DNA of 64,000 bases. It comes from Ilyomonas sp965277535 (lineage in GTDB: Bacteria > Bacteroidota > Bacteroidia > Chitinophagales > Chitinophagaceae). Where the stretch lies: NCBI GenBank assembly GCA_965277535.1, contig OZ255825.1, forward strand, positions 2,542,001 through 2,606,000. Reading direction: 5' to 3'. Under the pieces are notes generated by a model. It did not search any database, was not told the origin of the DNA, and saw nothing but the letters and a program-made list of their open reading frames with translations. Made by a program: the position numbers and the translations under genes. Shown here piece by piece: positions 9,243 through 19,508 of this stretch (the first letter of the stretch is position 1; each line of letters begins with the position of its first letter).

Positions 9243-9569
9243 ATGATTTTAAGAATTTGGAAAGGCACAACAACTCATGAGAACGCTCACCCCTATGAGC
9301 AGTTATTGAAAGAGGTGGTATTTCCCGGCATAGAGAGAAAAGAGGTATCAGGCTACCGTGGAATACAGTTATTAAAAAATGTAAAAGAGCACAGCGTTGA
9401 ATACATAACCATTATGGCATTTGAAAATATGAATGCTGTGAAAGAGTTTGCCGGCAAGAATTATGAGCAATCCTATGTAATTGATGAAGCGAAGGCTCTG
9501 TTACAAACGTATGAAAGCAAAGCAACTCATTACGAGCTTTTGCACAATTCTATGTCCGTCCAGGAGTAA
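9243..9569 (+). CDS. Antibiotic biosynthesis monooxygenase-like (ABM) protein
   Basis: This is a 108-residue dimeric alpha-beta barrel type protein. It begins MILRIWKGTT and contains EYITIMAFENMNAVKEFAG, typical of ABM or stress-response barrel proteins. Such proteins can be cofactor-free oxygenases or simple ligand binders. No catalytic residue can be named. It lies 24 bases after the GNAT and is the last plus-strand gene before a converging PhzF gene. Confidence 0.65.
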   Translation: MILRIWKGTTTHENAHPYEQLLKEVVFPGIERKEVSGYRGIQLLKNVKEHSVEYITIMAFENMNAVKEFAGKNYEQSYVIDEAKALLQTYESKATHYELLHNSMSVQE

Positions 9570-9576
9570 ACTTCAC

Positions 9577-10362
9577 TCAAACCCATAAGTGGCCGACAAA
9601 ATACGTTTTGGCATTTCCTGATATGATTACCCGTTCAGGCTGGTTCTCGCAATATAACTTCCCAAACCGGTCCGAAACCTGGTAAGCCAGCATTTTGGTT
9701 TTATTCAGCTTTTGGCTCCAGTAAGGAATCAGTGAGCAATGAGCAGAACCGGTAACAGGATCTTCAAAGATCGAAGCCTGTGGAGTAAAAAACCGGGATA
9801 CGAAATCGCACTCCTGGCCCTTTGCGGTGATAATGATACCACCAGGGTCAAGATTGATTGCGTCAAGCCTATGTCTGTCTATTTTGATGGCTATTACATC
9901 GTTCTCTGAGTCATAAACAAGCATATAATCTCTCGAACGCAAAACTTCTAAAGGTTGCAAATTGATAGCTGATCGGATTACTTCCGGTAACTCTGTGGCA
10001 ACCGGCTTTCTTGAAGGAAAATGGAGTGAATACAATTCATGATCTACCGTCACGGTCAATTCTCCGCTTCGCGAATGAAAAAGGAATTCAGGTTGGGTAT
10101 AATTGAGTATTGTTTTCAAGGCGTGAACGGTAGCCAGTATTGCATGTCCGCACAAATCCATTTCAATCTGAGGTGTGAACCATCGCAAATCAAAACCATT
10201 CCCTCTCTCAATAAAGAAAGCCGTTTCAGCAACTGCATTTTCCTTAGCGATTTGTAAAAGCAGTTGATCATCTACCCATTCTTTCAAAGGTATCACACAG
10301 GCAGGGTTACCTTTGAATAATTCATCGGTAAATACGTTGATTTGGAAGAGGTCAAGTTTCAT
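9577..10362 (-). CDS. PhzF family isomerase-like protein
   Basis: This is a 261-residue protein with the duplicated PhzF/diaminopimelate-epimerase fold. FTDELFKGNPACV is the N-terminal signature. DLCGHAILATVHAL and EDPVTGSAHCSL mark the active-site regions of the two halves. PhzF proper isomerises trans-2,3-dihydro-3-hydroxyanthranilate, but most homologues have unknown substrates. No other phenazine genes are seen. A second intact PhzF lies at 14424 and a decayed third copy at 42.7 kb. The gene converges on the ABM gene, 7 bases apart. Confidence 0.87.
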   Translation of the reverse strand: MKLDLFQINVFTDELFKGNPACVIPLKEWVDDQLLLQIAKENAVAETAFFIERGNGFDLRWFTPQIEMDLCGHAILATVHALKTILNYTQPEFLFHSRSGELTVTVDHELYSLHFPSRKPVATELPEVIRSAINLQPLEVLRSRDYMLVYDSENDVIAIKIDRHRLDAINLDPGGIIITAKGQECDFVSRFFTPQASIFEDPVTGSAHCSLIPYWSQKLNKTKMLAYQVSDRFGKLYCENQPERVIISGNAKTYFVGHLWV

Positions 10363-10383
10363 AAAGTATCGAATGTAATTGAG

Positions 10384-10890
10384 TTACCGACCTTGGCGTT
10401 CTCTTAGTTTTAGAATCTGTGCGGTGTGATGGTTTCCATGCCACGCATACGTACCGATTAAATCCCATAACGTCGTCTCTCGTTTGTGTTCCGGATGGCA
10501 GATAATTTTCTTCCAGTCTTCGTCTGACATAAATTTGATAATGACTACCCACTTTTTGTGCAAGGCTGTGAGTAAGGACAGTGAAATATTCACCGGCAAA
10601 GATGTATCCGGTGCCGGTTCGGTTAAGGCAAGCTTAAACCGAATCAATGCATTCATGTGGCTATCCGCAACATGATGCACTACCTATCTTACTGTCCAAC
10701 CTCCATTGCGATAAAAAGTATTTATTTGTTCATCGCTTAAATTTGCGACGGCCGACTTTAGATTCGCGGGACATTCTTCAATTGCTTTTATGTATAAAAG
10801 CTTTTGATTCTCCTCATAATTCTCCTTTTTGCTAAAAACCTGTTCTTCCAATTTTCCAACTGGATAACGGAAGTCAAAATCATTGTTCAT
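10384..10890 (-). pseudogene. YfiT/DinB-type metal-dependent hydrolase, amber-interrupted
   Basis: Read through one TAG, this is a full-length YfiT-type DinB protein of about 168 codons: FRYPVGKLEEQ at the start, GGWTVR before the stop, VVHHVADSHMNALIRFKLAL after it, and YAWHGNHHTAQI near the end. The TAG (10684-10686) sits where relatives have Gln, a one-base change from CAG. Relatives act as putative metal-dependent hydrolases or bacillithiol-type transferases. Nothing else is damaged. Recent nonsense mutation, consensus error and readthrough are all possible. Confidence 0.75.
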
Positions 10891-10959
10891 TTCGCTGTTT
10901 TAATGATGCTGAATTCAATAAATAAGGATGATTGGAAATTTATCATTGCCATTCATATA

Positions 10960-12462
10960 TCAAATCGAATCCGTTGATCTTTGGGGATTGACATTCTTGC
11001 AAATCGTTTCCCCAATTGAAAGTACCGAACTAATTACTTTATCCAAGTCTTTCGCTTTGGTTCTATGATTGGTTATACTTAACCGTATTGCATACTTGCC
11101 ATGAAGAATTGTATAAGATGGCGCGGCAATACCTTGTTCCTGTAGCTGCATTACAATTTCTTTGTTAAGATGATTGAGATCATCATTGTTCATCTGTGGC
11201 TTAACAAACCGAAAACAGACAATATTTAAACTCACGGGAGTCAACATCTCTAATAAGGGTTCCTCCTTAATTTTTGATTCCATGTAAAATACCTGCGCAA
11301 TATTTTGCCGGATGAGCCTTGTATATTTATCTATGCCGTGTTCTTTAATACTCATCCATACTTTGAGCGATTTAAAACTTCTTGACAGTTCTAACCCATA
11401 ACTCGAAAACGAGTCAGGACCGGCAGCAAGACCCCTTTCATGTTTTGATAAATAGCTGGCGGTTTGTGCAAAAGCATTTTTATGAACGGCAGCATTTCTG
11501 ATCAGCACACAACCCGCCTCATAATTCACATAAAGCCATTTGTGCAGATCAAATGCAATACTATCGGTGTTGTTCATTCCCTTTAATTGCGGTTTGAATT
11601 CCGGCAGCAAATTTACTACGGCGCCAATAGCGCCGTCAATATGCAGCCACATGTTTTCTTTCTTGCAAATAACAGAGAGCTCATTCAGATCATCTATTGC
11701 GCCGGTATTGACCGTACCTGCGTTACCAACAACACAAAATGGAACAAGGCCATTGCTGTTATCCAATGCGATTTGCTTCTCCAGGTTTGCGATATCAATT
11801 TTGAAGTTTTGATCCACATCAATCTTCTTAAGATAGTCCGTTCCGATGCCGATCGTTTCAACGGCTTTAAAAATGCAATTGTGCGTTTCCGTGCTGCAGT
11901 AGACCACCAGGTGATTCGTAAAATCTTTAAGCCCCCTCTTTTTTATCAGTCCTTCTTGTACTGAATTTCTTGCCACAATCAACGCAGTAACATTAGCAAG
12001 AGAACCACCGCCCACTATAACACCGGAAGAATCGTTTGGAAAACCAACCATTTCTTTGCACCAGTTGATGACCTGATGCTCAACATAAACGGCTCCATGA
12101 TCACCAATGGCTAAATTTGAATTCATCGCTGACGCCAGCATATCAGCCATAACACCGGTGATGGTTCCATTGCCCTCTACCCATGAAAAAAACATGGGAT
12201 GCACATTGCCTTTCCGGTAAGGCAAAATCTTTTCATAAAAATCAGCATAAATGTCTCCGATATCTTGTGAAGTGGATGGCATAGGGGTGTTTAAAAACTC
12301 CTTTACCGCTTCCGTAGGTTTTCTCCATACCGGCTCTTTTCTTAAGGTTTGCAGAAATAAGAAGATATCATCTATCATTTTATGCGCAAGCACTTTGTAA
12401 TCATCCCAGCTTTGCGGATCTAACGTTTCTTCCCTTTCCAAAATCGCTTTGTAGTCAATCAT
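10960..12462 (-). CDS. PLP-dependent amino acid decarboxylase (group II)
   Basis: This is a 500-residue member of the aromatic-amino-acid/glutamate decarboxylase family. Landmarks are STETHNC with His194 (ring stacking), LHIDGAIGA with Asp276 (pyridine nitrogen contact) and DLHKW with Lys308 (Schiff base). The N-terminal half has the usual HPMFFSW and GGGSLANVTAL motifs. It should release CO2 from an amino acid to make an amine. The substrate cannot be fixed from sequence. It lies in the cluster beside the MocR-type regulator, which may respond to the same PLP chemistry. Confidence 0.87.
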   Translation of the reverse strand: MIDYKAILEREETLDPQSWDDYKVLAHKMIDDIFLFLQTLRKEPVWRKPTEAVKEFLNTPMPSTSQDIGDIYADFYEKILPYRKGNVHPMFFSWVEGNGTITGVMADMLASAMNSNLAIGDHGAVYVEHQVINWCKEMVGFPNDSSGVIVGGGSLANVTALIVARNSVQEGLIKKRGLKDFTNHLVVYCSTETHNCIFKAVETIGIGTDYLKKIDVDQNFKIDIANLEKQIALDNSNGLVPFCVVGNAGTVNTGAIDDLNELSVICKKENMWLHIDGAIGAVVNLLPEFKPQLKGMNNTDSIAFDLHKWLYVNYEAGCVLIRNAAVHKNAFAQTASYLSKHERGLAAGPDSFSSYGLELSRSFKSLKVWMSIKEHGIDKYTRLIRQNIAQVFYMESKIKEEPLLEMLTPVSLNIVCFRFVKPQMNNDDLNHLNKEIVMQLQEQGIAAPSYTILHGKYAIRLSITNHRTKAKDLDKVISSVLSIGETICKNVNPQRSTDSI

Positions 12463-12554
12463 GTTTGTAGTTTATTGCAAAACAAAAATGAGAATAGACA
12501 AGTAAAAAGGACAGTTCCAGTTTTATTATTTTAGGCAGTATCAGATTTGCCGGT

Positions 12555-13622
12555 TTATTCTTCAAAAATCCGGCCTGCATTTTTTAAAATTGTTTCAGTT
12601 CCTGTTATGAATTGCGTGATGATTTCACTTGTTGAGGCAGTGCCGGCATATTTTGCAGATTGCCCGGCATAAAGTGTTTGTATGTCCGGTTGATTCATCT
12701 CTTTCTCCCGTTGGCGTAAAGCACTGGTCATATAATTTTGGTAGGGATACGGAAGTATATTTTCTTGCTCCACCCGCCTGCTAAAATCATTGGGTATCAT
12801 CCTGGCAACTCTTCCTGTCCAGGCGTCCGTAAGTATCGTTCCGGTATCACTCAAAGAGGGAATAAACTCTTTATGTATTGCACTGGCAGCACTTTCTTTG
12901 CTCCTTAGAAAAGCGCTACCCATTTGAACACCTTGTGCCCCGAGAATAAAAGCAGCCGCTATACTTCTGGCTTGTGCAAGACCACCGGCTGCCACGACAG
13001 GCAATTAAACGGCATCTACAATTTGGGGCAGCAAAGAAATAAGCCCAACCTGCGGTAAGTCGTGAGACAAAAAGCTGGCTCTGTGGCCTCCGGCCTCTAT
13101 GCCTTGGGCTACGACGATGTCAAGCCGTTTGTCTTCGATTTGTTTAGCTTCTTCTGTGCTTGTGGCAACACCAATTAGAACGGTGTGTTACTTCTTTAAA
13201 CGATGGATAATATCGGAAGATGGAATACCGAATGTAAAGCTGACTACCGGAATTCCTTCTTTGATGATTACCTCTATTAAACTTTCGTATGTTGTATAGG
13301 GATTTTGTTCAGGGAGATGGGGAAAGGAAAGCCCGTAATTTTTATGATAAGACTCCAAAATGGTTAAAGAAATGTCTGTTGAAATTTTACGTTCCGGATA
13401 GACAAATACATTTACCGAAAACGGTTCCGGGGTTAACTTCTTTACAGCACCAATGGCTTCAACGGCTTTCTGATTTGACATCAATCCAAACGGCAATGAA
13501 CCCAAGGTTTTGCTATTTGCTGCCGTGGCCACCATTTGGGGTGTGGTGTATCCGAGCATGGGCGCCTGTATGAAAGGATACTCTGTTTTTAGCAATTTCG
13601 TAAGCCGGTTCGTTCAATTCAT
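12555..13622 (-). pseudogene. Nitronate monooxygenase (2-nitropropane dioxygenase-like), three in-frame stops
   Basis: Reading one frame from ATG at 13622 gives a full FMN-dependent nitronate monooxygenase: YPFIQAPMLGYTTPQMV, then FSVNVFV, VVAQGIEAGGHRA, PVVAAGGLAQAR and QGVQMGSAFL. Three in-frame stops break it: TGA at codon 3 (13614-13616), TAA at 13188-13190 just before HTVLIG, and TAA at 13005-13007 just before LPVVAAGG. No frameshift is needed. Intact relatives oxidise propionate-3-nitronate or similar nitronates. It lies 6 bases after the isochorismatase gene, as in an operon. Confidence 0.8.
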
Positions 13623-13628
13623 AAAACA

Positions 13629-14210
13629 TTATTTTTTATTTTCGAATTCGCCTACAATCTGAGCGGTTGTAACGATGGTTGCAAATTCGTCTTTTAAATG
13701 CGCAAGAGCAGTAAGATGTATGGTTTGGGCATCATATTGTTCATCGCTGATTCCTTTTTTTGCAAAGGCTGCCGTCGCATCTGAAACCACAAACGTTTTG
13801 TAACCATAGTTGGCTGCCATGCGAGCCGTTGTCGAAACACAATGATCTGTCGTAAAGCCAATCAGGATTACGGTGTCTGTTCCAGACAAATCAAGCAATG
13901 CCTTTAGTTCCGTTCCAATAAAAGCGCTGTTGACATTTTTTTGTATCACCGGCTCATCCCTCAAGGGCTTTGCGATCTCTTTAAATTCATTACCCGGGTT
14001 GCGGGGTGTGAGTAGGGAAGAAGGATTGGAAGAGCAGTGTTGTACATGAAAAAGAGGAAGCTTATGTCTTCTCCACAAGGAAAGTAATTGACCGGCATTG
14101 TTTTCAGCGTCAGGATTGTTTCTTTGTCCGCCCCAATAATCTACGTTATCAAAACCTTTTTGTATATCGATCATGATTAACGCTGTCTTACTGTTTTTAA
14201 ATAAGTCCAT
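13629..14210 (-). CDS. Isochorismatase-family cysteine hydrolase
   Basis: This is a 193-residue cysteine hydrolase starting at MDLFKNSKT (ATG at 14210), a better start than the longer open frame. ALIMIDIQKGFD carries the catalytic Asp. NSAFIGTEL and GFTTDHCVSTTARMA give the cis-peptide region and the nucleophilic Cys. Such enzymes cleave C-N or ether bonds in nicotinamide, isochorismate or carbamoyl-type substrates. The substrate here is unknown. It directly precedes the broken nitronate monooxygenase. Confidence 0.85.
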   Translation of the reverse strand: MDLFKNSKTALIMIDIQKGFDNVDYWGGQRNNPDAENNAGQLLSLWRRHKLPLFHVQHCSSNPSSLLTPRNPGNEFKEIAKPLRDEPVIQKNVNSAFIGTELKALLDLSGTDTVILIGFTTDHCVSTTARMAANYGYKTFVVSDATAAFAKKGISDEQYDAQTIHLTALAHLKDEFATIVTTAQIVGEFENKK

Positions 14211-14423
14211 GTGTTTGTGATTTCGATGCAAAATTGATTCACTGCTGAAATAAAAAACAGACTCAGTAATTGCGGTAACGAGTATATCAGCTCGCGCTTT
14301 CAATCTTCTACCGTCATATGAATCTGATATAGTAGATAATTAAAGAATTGATTCTGTTTTAAAAAGTGATAAAAGCAAACCTTTGCCGTTCGTTACGCGC
14401 AGACAACAATTTCAATTAGAACC

Positions 14424-15206
14424 ATGACTTTTTCTTTTTATCACGTAGATGCTTTCGCAAATCAACCATTTAGTGGAAATGGAGCCGGCGTTTGCTTTTT
14501 GTCAGAAACGCTTTCAGAGGAGGTAATGCAGCAAGTCGCAAGTGAAAACAATCTTCCAGTGACTGCATTCGTAAAAACAAGGGATTGTCAGTTCTCATTG
14601 CGGTGGTACACACCTATAGCCGAGTTGCCGCTTTGCGGCCACGGAACCTTAGCCGCTGCTCATATTCTTTGGGAAGAAAAGGTAACTGATAAAAAGGAAA
14701 TCGTTTTTGAAGCGTTGAATGGCGATTTGAAAGTCGAAAGGCTTGACAACAATTGGATAGAATTGCAGTTTCCATCGTTTCATTTAAGTTTGACAGAGCT
14801 TCCTCCGGATTTGAAAAATTTATTTCCCCATACTCATGAAGTATACGATACGAACGGTAGATATCTGGTTGTATTAAGGTCAGAGAACGAAGTACGAAAT
14901 TTTAAGCCGGACTCGGAAAAATTAAGAGCATTCAACGTAATCATAACAGGTAAGGCTGATGTTGATTCAAGCTATGATTTCATTTCCCGCTATTTTGCGT
15001 CTCCCGTTGGTGTACCGGAAGATCAGGTAACAGGTTCGGCCCACGCTTCACTTGCACCTTACTGGTCAAAAAAGCTTGGAAAAACAAATATGCTGGCTTA
15101 CCAAGCGTCTGCACGGGGTGGTGAATTGAGGCTAACCGCTTTACAAGACAGTGTGTTCATTGCAGGCAAGGCAGTAACCGTTTTTAAAGGTGAATATCGA
15201 ATATAA
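14424..15206 (+). CDS. Second PhzF family isomerase-like protein
   Basis: This is a 260-residue PhzF protein: FANQPFSGNGAGVC at the N-terminus, LCGHGTLAAAHILW in the first half, and PEDQVTGSAHASLAPYW in the second. It is homologous to, but well diverged from, the PhzF at 9577. Its strand is opposite to the isochorismatase gene, and the 213-base gap holds divergent promoters. It closes the enzyme-rich region that starts at the MocR-type regulator. Confidence 0.87.
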   Translation: MTFSFYHVDAFANQPFSGNGAGVCFLSETLSEEVMQQVASENNLPVTAFVKTRDCQFSLRWYTPIAELPLCGHGTLAAAHILWEEKVTDKKEIVFEALNGDLKVERLDNNWIELQFPSFHLSLTELPPDLKNLFPHTHEVYDTNGRYLVVLRSENEVRNFKPDSEKLRAFNVIITGKADVDSSYDFISRYFASPVGVPEDQVTGSAHASLAPYWSKKLGKTNMLAYQASARGGELRLTALQDSVFIAGKAVTVFKGEYRI

Positions 15207-16190
15207 AAAATATAACAATCACTCGATGCATGAAAGAATGCAATAAGTGAAAAAGGAAGTTGCACGTAAAATCAAAGGCAGTAGGCTTTGCGGGTAATTT
15301 GATAGAGGCAAGAAGTGGCCTGTTCGCTATAAACAGAAATCAGTACAGATTCACCGTTTACATAGTAATAAATATGTATAAGCGATCACATCAAAAGATT
15401 CTTCAGCAGAATCCAAAAAATGAAGTTGAGGCAAAAAAATAAAAGGTACAGTTTACTTCTTTGTGAGCAAAACACTTGTATTGTATAAAGTGATTCTATT
15501 CACTCATCGGGTGAACTAACCATACAGTACGTAAGATATTCTCATGTGCATAAAAAATGCACATACGGGCTTGGTTTCTACTGAGCCCCCTTTTATTATA
15601 TGGAATTAGCATTTCAAATTCTCTTCGCCTTCTGTTATTACATTGCCTTTCTTTTTTCTAAACTGCGAGTAGTGGTGCCGTTCGAAATTTTATGCCATCA
15701 TTGCGCAATTGCCCTTACTTCTCATAAATCATTCTGGCGAGGGCTTTGTGCGGAATCTGATTTTTCAAACTGTGCCACTACACATTGGATTCAACTTACA
15801 AGTTCAAACTAATTTTCTCTTGTATCTTTTGATTACTTTTTCCGGTATATTCTTACATAACCTACCTCAAATGTCCGAAGAAATGATGTACCCGACGGAT
15901 CGCCGCCATTCATACCCGTAACGCAAAATCGAACAGCATGTTAGGAAGCTTATATTCTTAGTCTCCTTACTGCTCTTGTTTTCCTTTTGTTGTGCCGTGC
16001 TTTTGCCTGCATAAATCAAAAAAACAAACAGAAGAAAACTGTTAATAGTCAAGTGCTTCATAATAAGGGCTTGCCGAATTGAATTATCAGAATGAGGAGC
16101 AAAGATGGTTACTTTATTTTACACCAAACATATCCTTGTACCGCCTCATCGCTTCTACAAAGTAATAGTTTGCTGTTGCCTTACAACCTT
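15207..16190. other. Gene-poor boundary before the mobilisable element
   Basis: No intact gene. On the minus strand at 15867-16061 a 64-codon frame starts with a clear signal peptide (MKHLTINSFLLFVFLIYAGKS) and soon ends, so it is probably the 5' stump of an exported protein. This may be the junction between chromosome and element. No direct repeats or attachment site were found. Confidence 0.4.
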
Positions 16191-17840
16191 TTATTCACTC
16201 ATTTTTAGCTCCTCTGTTTTTGATTCAACAATTCGCATTATATCAACCTTTACCTGATGATAGTTTTCCATTAATTGCTGAACGGAAATATCTTGAATAG
16301 ATGGTATTGGAATAAAGTTATTAATCTCTTTATTCAGTTTGCCTGCGTCGTTGATAATTTCCGAATGAAACGCTTTCAGTTTTATTTTATTCGTTGGGTC
16401 ATCCGCTACCATACCTACGAATTCACCGGAAGAAAGGGCACTAATTTTTGAAGCAGGGACAGCATACTCAAGCTGTACCGACCGGGTTACGGAAGTATCC
16501 ATACGATTAATGGAAATGCTTTCTTTCTCCTGCGCAATTTTTCCAAACCGTTCAGATAAAGTTTTCGCTGTATCTCCCATCACTTGTCCGCAGATAATAT
16601 TGCCTGTTATGTTAACAATTACGTCCGCCTGTTCCTTGCCATAATCCTTTCGTAACTGGCTAAAATCCTGCATCGCCAACGTGGTGGCCACTTTGTTGCT
16701 TCTTGCGGTTGCAATTACCGAATCCATGTGGTTGAAAAAATGGTAGGAAATTCATCAAATACCAAACTGCAGGGAAGTTTGTCTTTCTTGTTGACTTGTC
16801 TTATCATTCTCGAAATATAAAGGGAAAGTACGGCTCCATAAATTTGTTGCTTCTCAGGGTTATTGCCCACGCAGACAATTTTCGGCTGTTTCGGATTGTT
16901 GATATCTAAGGTAAAATCATTACCCGACAGTACCCAATACAACTGCGGGGAAGCTAATCTTGCCATACCGATTTTTGCGGAAGCAACCTGACCCTCCAAT
17001 TGCTCCATAGCATCGTTCTGATAAGCACTCATAAAAGGATTAACAAGTACCTCAATTTCCGGTTCCGTGTTAAGGATTGGAAACAGCTTTTCATAGTCCG
17101 TCTGCATGAGTTCAATCACACGAGGTAATGTGCAGTATTTGCCGTCTCCATAGCGGCACAAAAACCATATTACAGCAGTCAGGAAATTGATGGGCGATTC
17201 AACAAAGAAATCGCCCTGCTTGTTAATCCATTCCTTGTTTAGTCCAAGCAAAATTGCACGGGCAGATTCGGTAGCATCTGTAATGTCATGCATGGAAGCG
17301 GGGTCTAAGGGATTGCAACGACTGGATTGAGAAAGGTTATCGAAGGAAATGACGTGAAATTGTGGCGGCACTGCATAATTGCCTAAATTTTGTGCCAACC
17401 AGTTATAAGCTATCTTGCTTAGATCATCGTATTTGAAGTCGTAAACAAACATGGCAAAGCCCTTCTCGATGTGTTGTTTAATGACGTGTTGAATCACGAA
17501 CCAGGACTTACCTGCGCCGGGCTTCCTATCACCAATAAACCACGGAACGGATTGATGATATTAATCCAGTTATTCCTTACTTTTTCCTTCAAATGATACC
17601 GGGCCGGAAGATTGATAGAATAATCGTTCTTAAGTAATCTTTCTTCCTGGGGAAATTTTCATTTTCTTCATTGAAGATGTCTTTCATAAGATTCACCTTG
17701 ATAAGCCGGCTAAGCCTTGTGCCGCCACTCAGGAGAAACAGGTAACCGGCGATTGTTGTTGTCATGTAAGCAATTGCAAGCGTGTCGGCTGGCATGTCAG
17801 CTATCTTTCTCAATCCGGTTTCATTTTCTCCAGTAGACAT
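16191..17840 (-). pseudogene. mobC: MobC, VirD4/TraG-type coupling protein, frameshifted
   Basis: Three frames together give a Bacteroidota MobC/TraG-type coupling ATPase that would deliver the relaxosome to a conjugation channel. In order they hold a membrane segment (IAYMTTTIAGYLFLLSGG), a Walker A (GSPGAGKS once the frame is restored near 17517), the Walker B-like LVFDEFPTIF, and VIATARSNKVATTLAMQDFS. Three single-base deletions break it: in a C run at about 17649-17652, a G run near 17517, and an A/T run at 16735-16740. All shorten homopolymers, so draft errors are a serious alternative to true decay. It overlaps the relaxase gene by 20 bases. Confidence 0.75.
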
Positions 17841-19128
17841 AATGGTATATTTTACGGTTATGATTTCTTTTGTTTCTTTTTACTTTTTTGGTTTTATACA
17901 ACCTTGGTGCAGATGTATTTTCAGTAGCGAAACCAGGTTTTATCAATTGCAGGAAAAAAGAATCGCTATTCCCTGGCTTTTCTTTTAATTTATTCCTCTG
18001 CTGATGCATGGCTTTGCTGTCGTTAGTAATTCTGTCAGGGCTTGTTGTTTCTGTTATTAACTTTTTGTCGGTCGCTCCAGCTTTTAATTGAATGATCAGC
18101 GCTTTAAGATTGCATTCTTCCTTTGTTTCAGTTGCTGAAAAAGCACATTTGTTTTCTTTGTCTATAAATGTGATTTCATGGGTGTTGCTTTTGTTATTAC
18201 TTGTAACGATGAGAGCAATGCTTTTTTCATTGAGTCGTTCCTCCAGTTCCAACATCGATTTTGGTGTTCCTGCAAGTGCGTAATCCAAAGCTTGTTCAAA
18301 TCTTTGTTTAAAAAGTTCCTTGTTCGTTTTATTGCTTTCAAATCGTTGTTCTAAACAAGATAAAGTTGGCTTGCCTGGCAGCGTGCTTGCTTTTAGGGAC
18401 ACACCGATTTTGTGTCCGTTTTCATCCAGCATTCTGTAATATAGCCCTCGCTTTTCATAGATATTGCTTTTTACTTTCCCCCTGTCTGCTATAATATTAT
18501 ACTGCTTCAGTATTGCATTTAATTCGCCCAAAGACGTGTAGCTGTAGTGATTAATGACTGCATTCAAAGCAGAGGCAATGCTTTTAAAAGTTTCCTCTTT
18601 TCCATAAAGTGCTTTGTTCGGCTTCGTAAGGAGAAGTGGTTCCTTCAGCCGTTTCTTTTCTTCGTCAAGTTTTAGTATCCCAAAGTGGCGTTCTGTTTCT
18701 TTTCTCGCCTATTCTGATTGATGGCGACCAATGTTGTGTGTGCTGATGCGTGTACCATCTTGGCGAATGGTAGTGCTGACAATGTGTATGTGCAGATGTC
18801 CTGCATCATGATGCTGGTAGATAAAATAAGGCTGTTCTCCAAACCCTATTTTATTCATGTAAAAAGCGGCAATGTTTCTGAGCGTGTTTTGAGACAGCTT
18901 TTCTCCTGAACCGAAGTTGAGAGAAACATGAAGCGTCTTTGTTCTTGCCCTGTCATTTAAAACGTTCCTGTGTTCTAGGATTGCCAGCTTCTTTTGCCAA
19001 ATTAGGAATCGAGGATCAGGTAAACAATTGTCGCCGCCCAGGCAGACCGCTTTTTCTTTGGCTACCTTACGTTCATTGTAAAGAAGTGTCTTTTCAGTAG
19101 AAACCGGGATTGTTATCTTAGCAACCAT
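17821..19128 (-). pseudogene. mobB: MobB relaxase/mobilisation nuclease, amber-interrupted
   Basis: This is one frame of 436 codons with a single TAG at 18709-18711. The first 139 residues hold the relaxase core, including the metal-binding HHDAGHLHIHIVST motif and HNIGRHQSE just before the stop. The continuation ARKETERHFGIL matches what follows this motif in relatives. The C-terminal half is basic and poorly conserved. It would nick at oriT and lead DNA into the recipient. It overlaps mobA by 16 bases upstream and mobC by 20 downstream, so the three were one operon. Confidence 0.8.
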
Positions 19129-19508
19129 TCGTCATACAGTTTAGCAATCCGGGTTTTAATTTCTTCTATATTAGCGGCAACTGCCCGCTGCAATGATTCA
19201 TTTAGAATCAGCCATGTTTTGAACTCAGGAATTTGTTCCAGCACGCTTAGTCTTTTTACCGCTTGGTTGAAATTATTTCCGATGTTATTCAAGTCTTTCT
19301 TGAGTTGCAACATGCTGCTTAAAAAGTCATCTGCGGAAGCATTGCGGTACGTAACAACGATTGGCTTTTGCAGGGCAACTTTCCGCAGGTAGTTACTGAT
19401 GTATTTTTCAGTTGTCTTCTTCCATAATTTTTCTAACTGCTCATACTCCCCATTACTCATCCGCATTTTTACAAACTGGCTTCTTACTATCCCTCCCTTC
19501 TTTCTCAT
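19113..19508 (-). CDS. mobA: MobA-type plasmid mobilisation relaxosome protein
   Basis: This is a 131-residue protein from MRKKGGIV (ATG at 19508). It resembles the small relaxosome proteins that precede Bacteroidota MobB relaxases: VKMRMSNGEYEQLEKLWKKT, then SNYLRKVAL, and LNNIGNNFNQAVKRL, the conserved part of this family. It should help the relaxase recognise oriT. Its end overlaps the relaxase start. It appears intact. Confidence 0.75.
   Translation of the reverse strand: MRKKGGIVRSQFVKMRMSNGEYEQLEKLWKKTTEKYISNYLRKVALQKPIVVTYRNASADDFLSSMLQLKKDLNNIGNNFNQAVKRLSVLEQIPEFKTWLILNESLQRAVAANIEEIKTRIAKLYDEWLLR

Noticed and set aside
9577..15206. Phenazine biosynthesis locus because of the PhzF genes
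   Set aside because: No other phz genes (PhzA/B, D, E, G) are present, and PhzF homologues are widespread with other or unknown roles.
15600..15830. tRNA-like or attachment-site sequence at the left edge of the mobilisable element
   Set aside because: Partial inverted words (GTAGTGGTGCC and GTGCCACTAC) were noted, but no cloverleaf fold or matching direct repeat was found.
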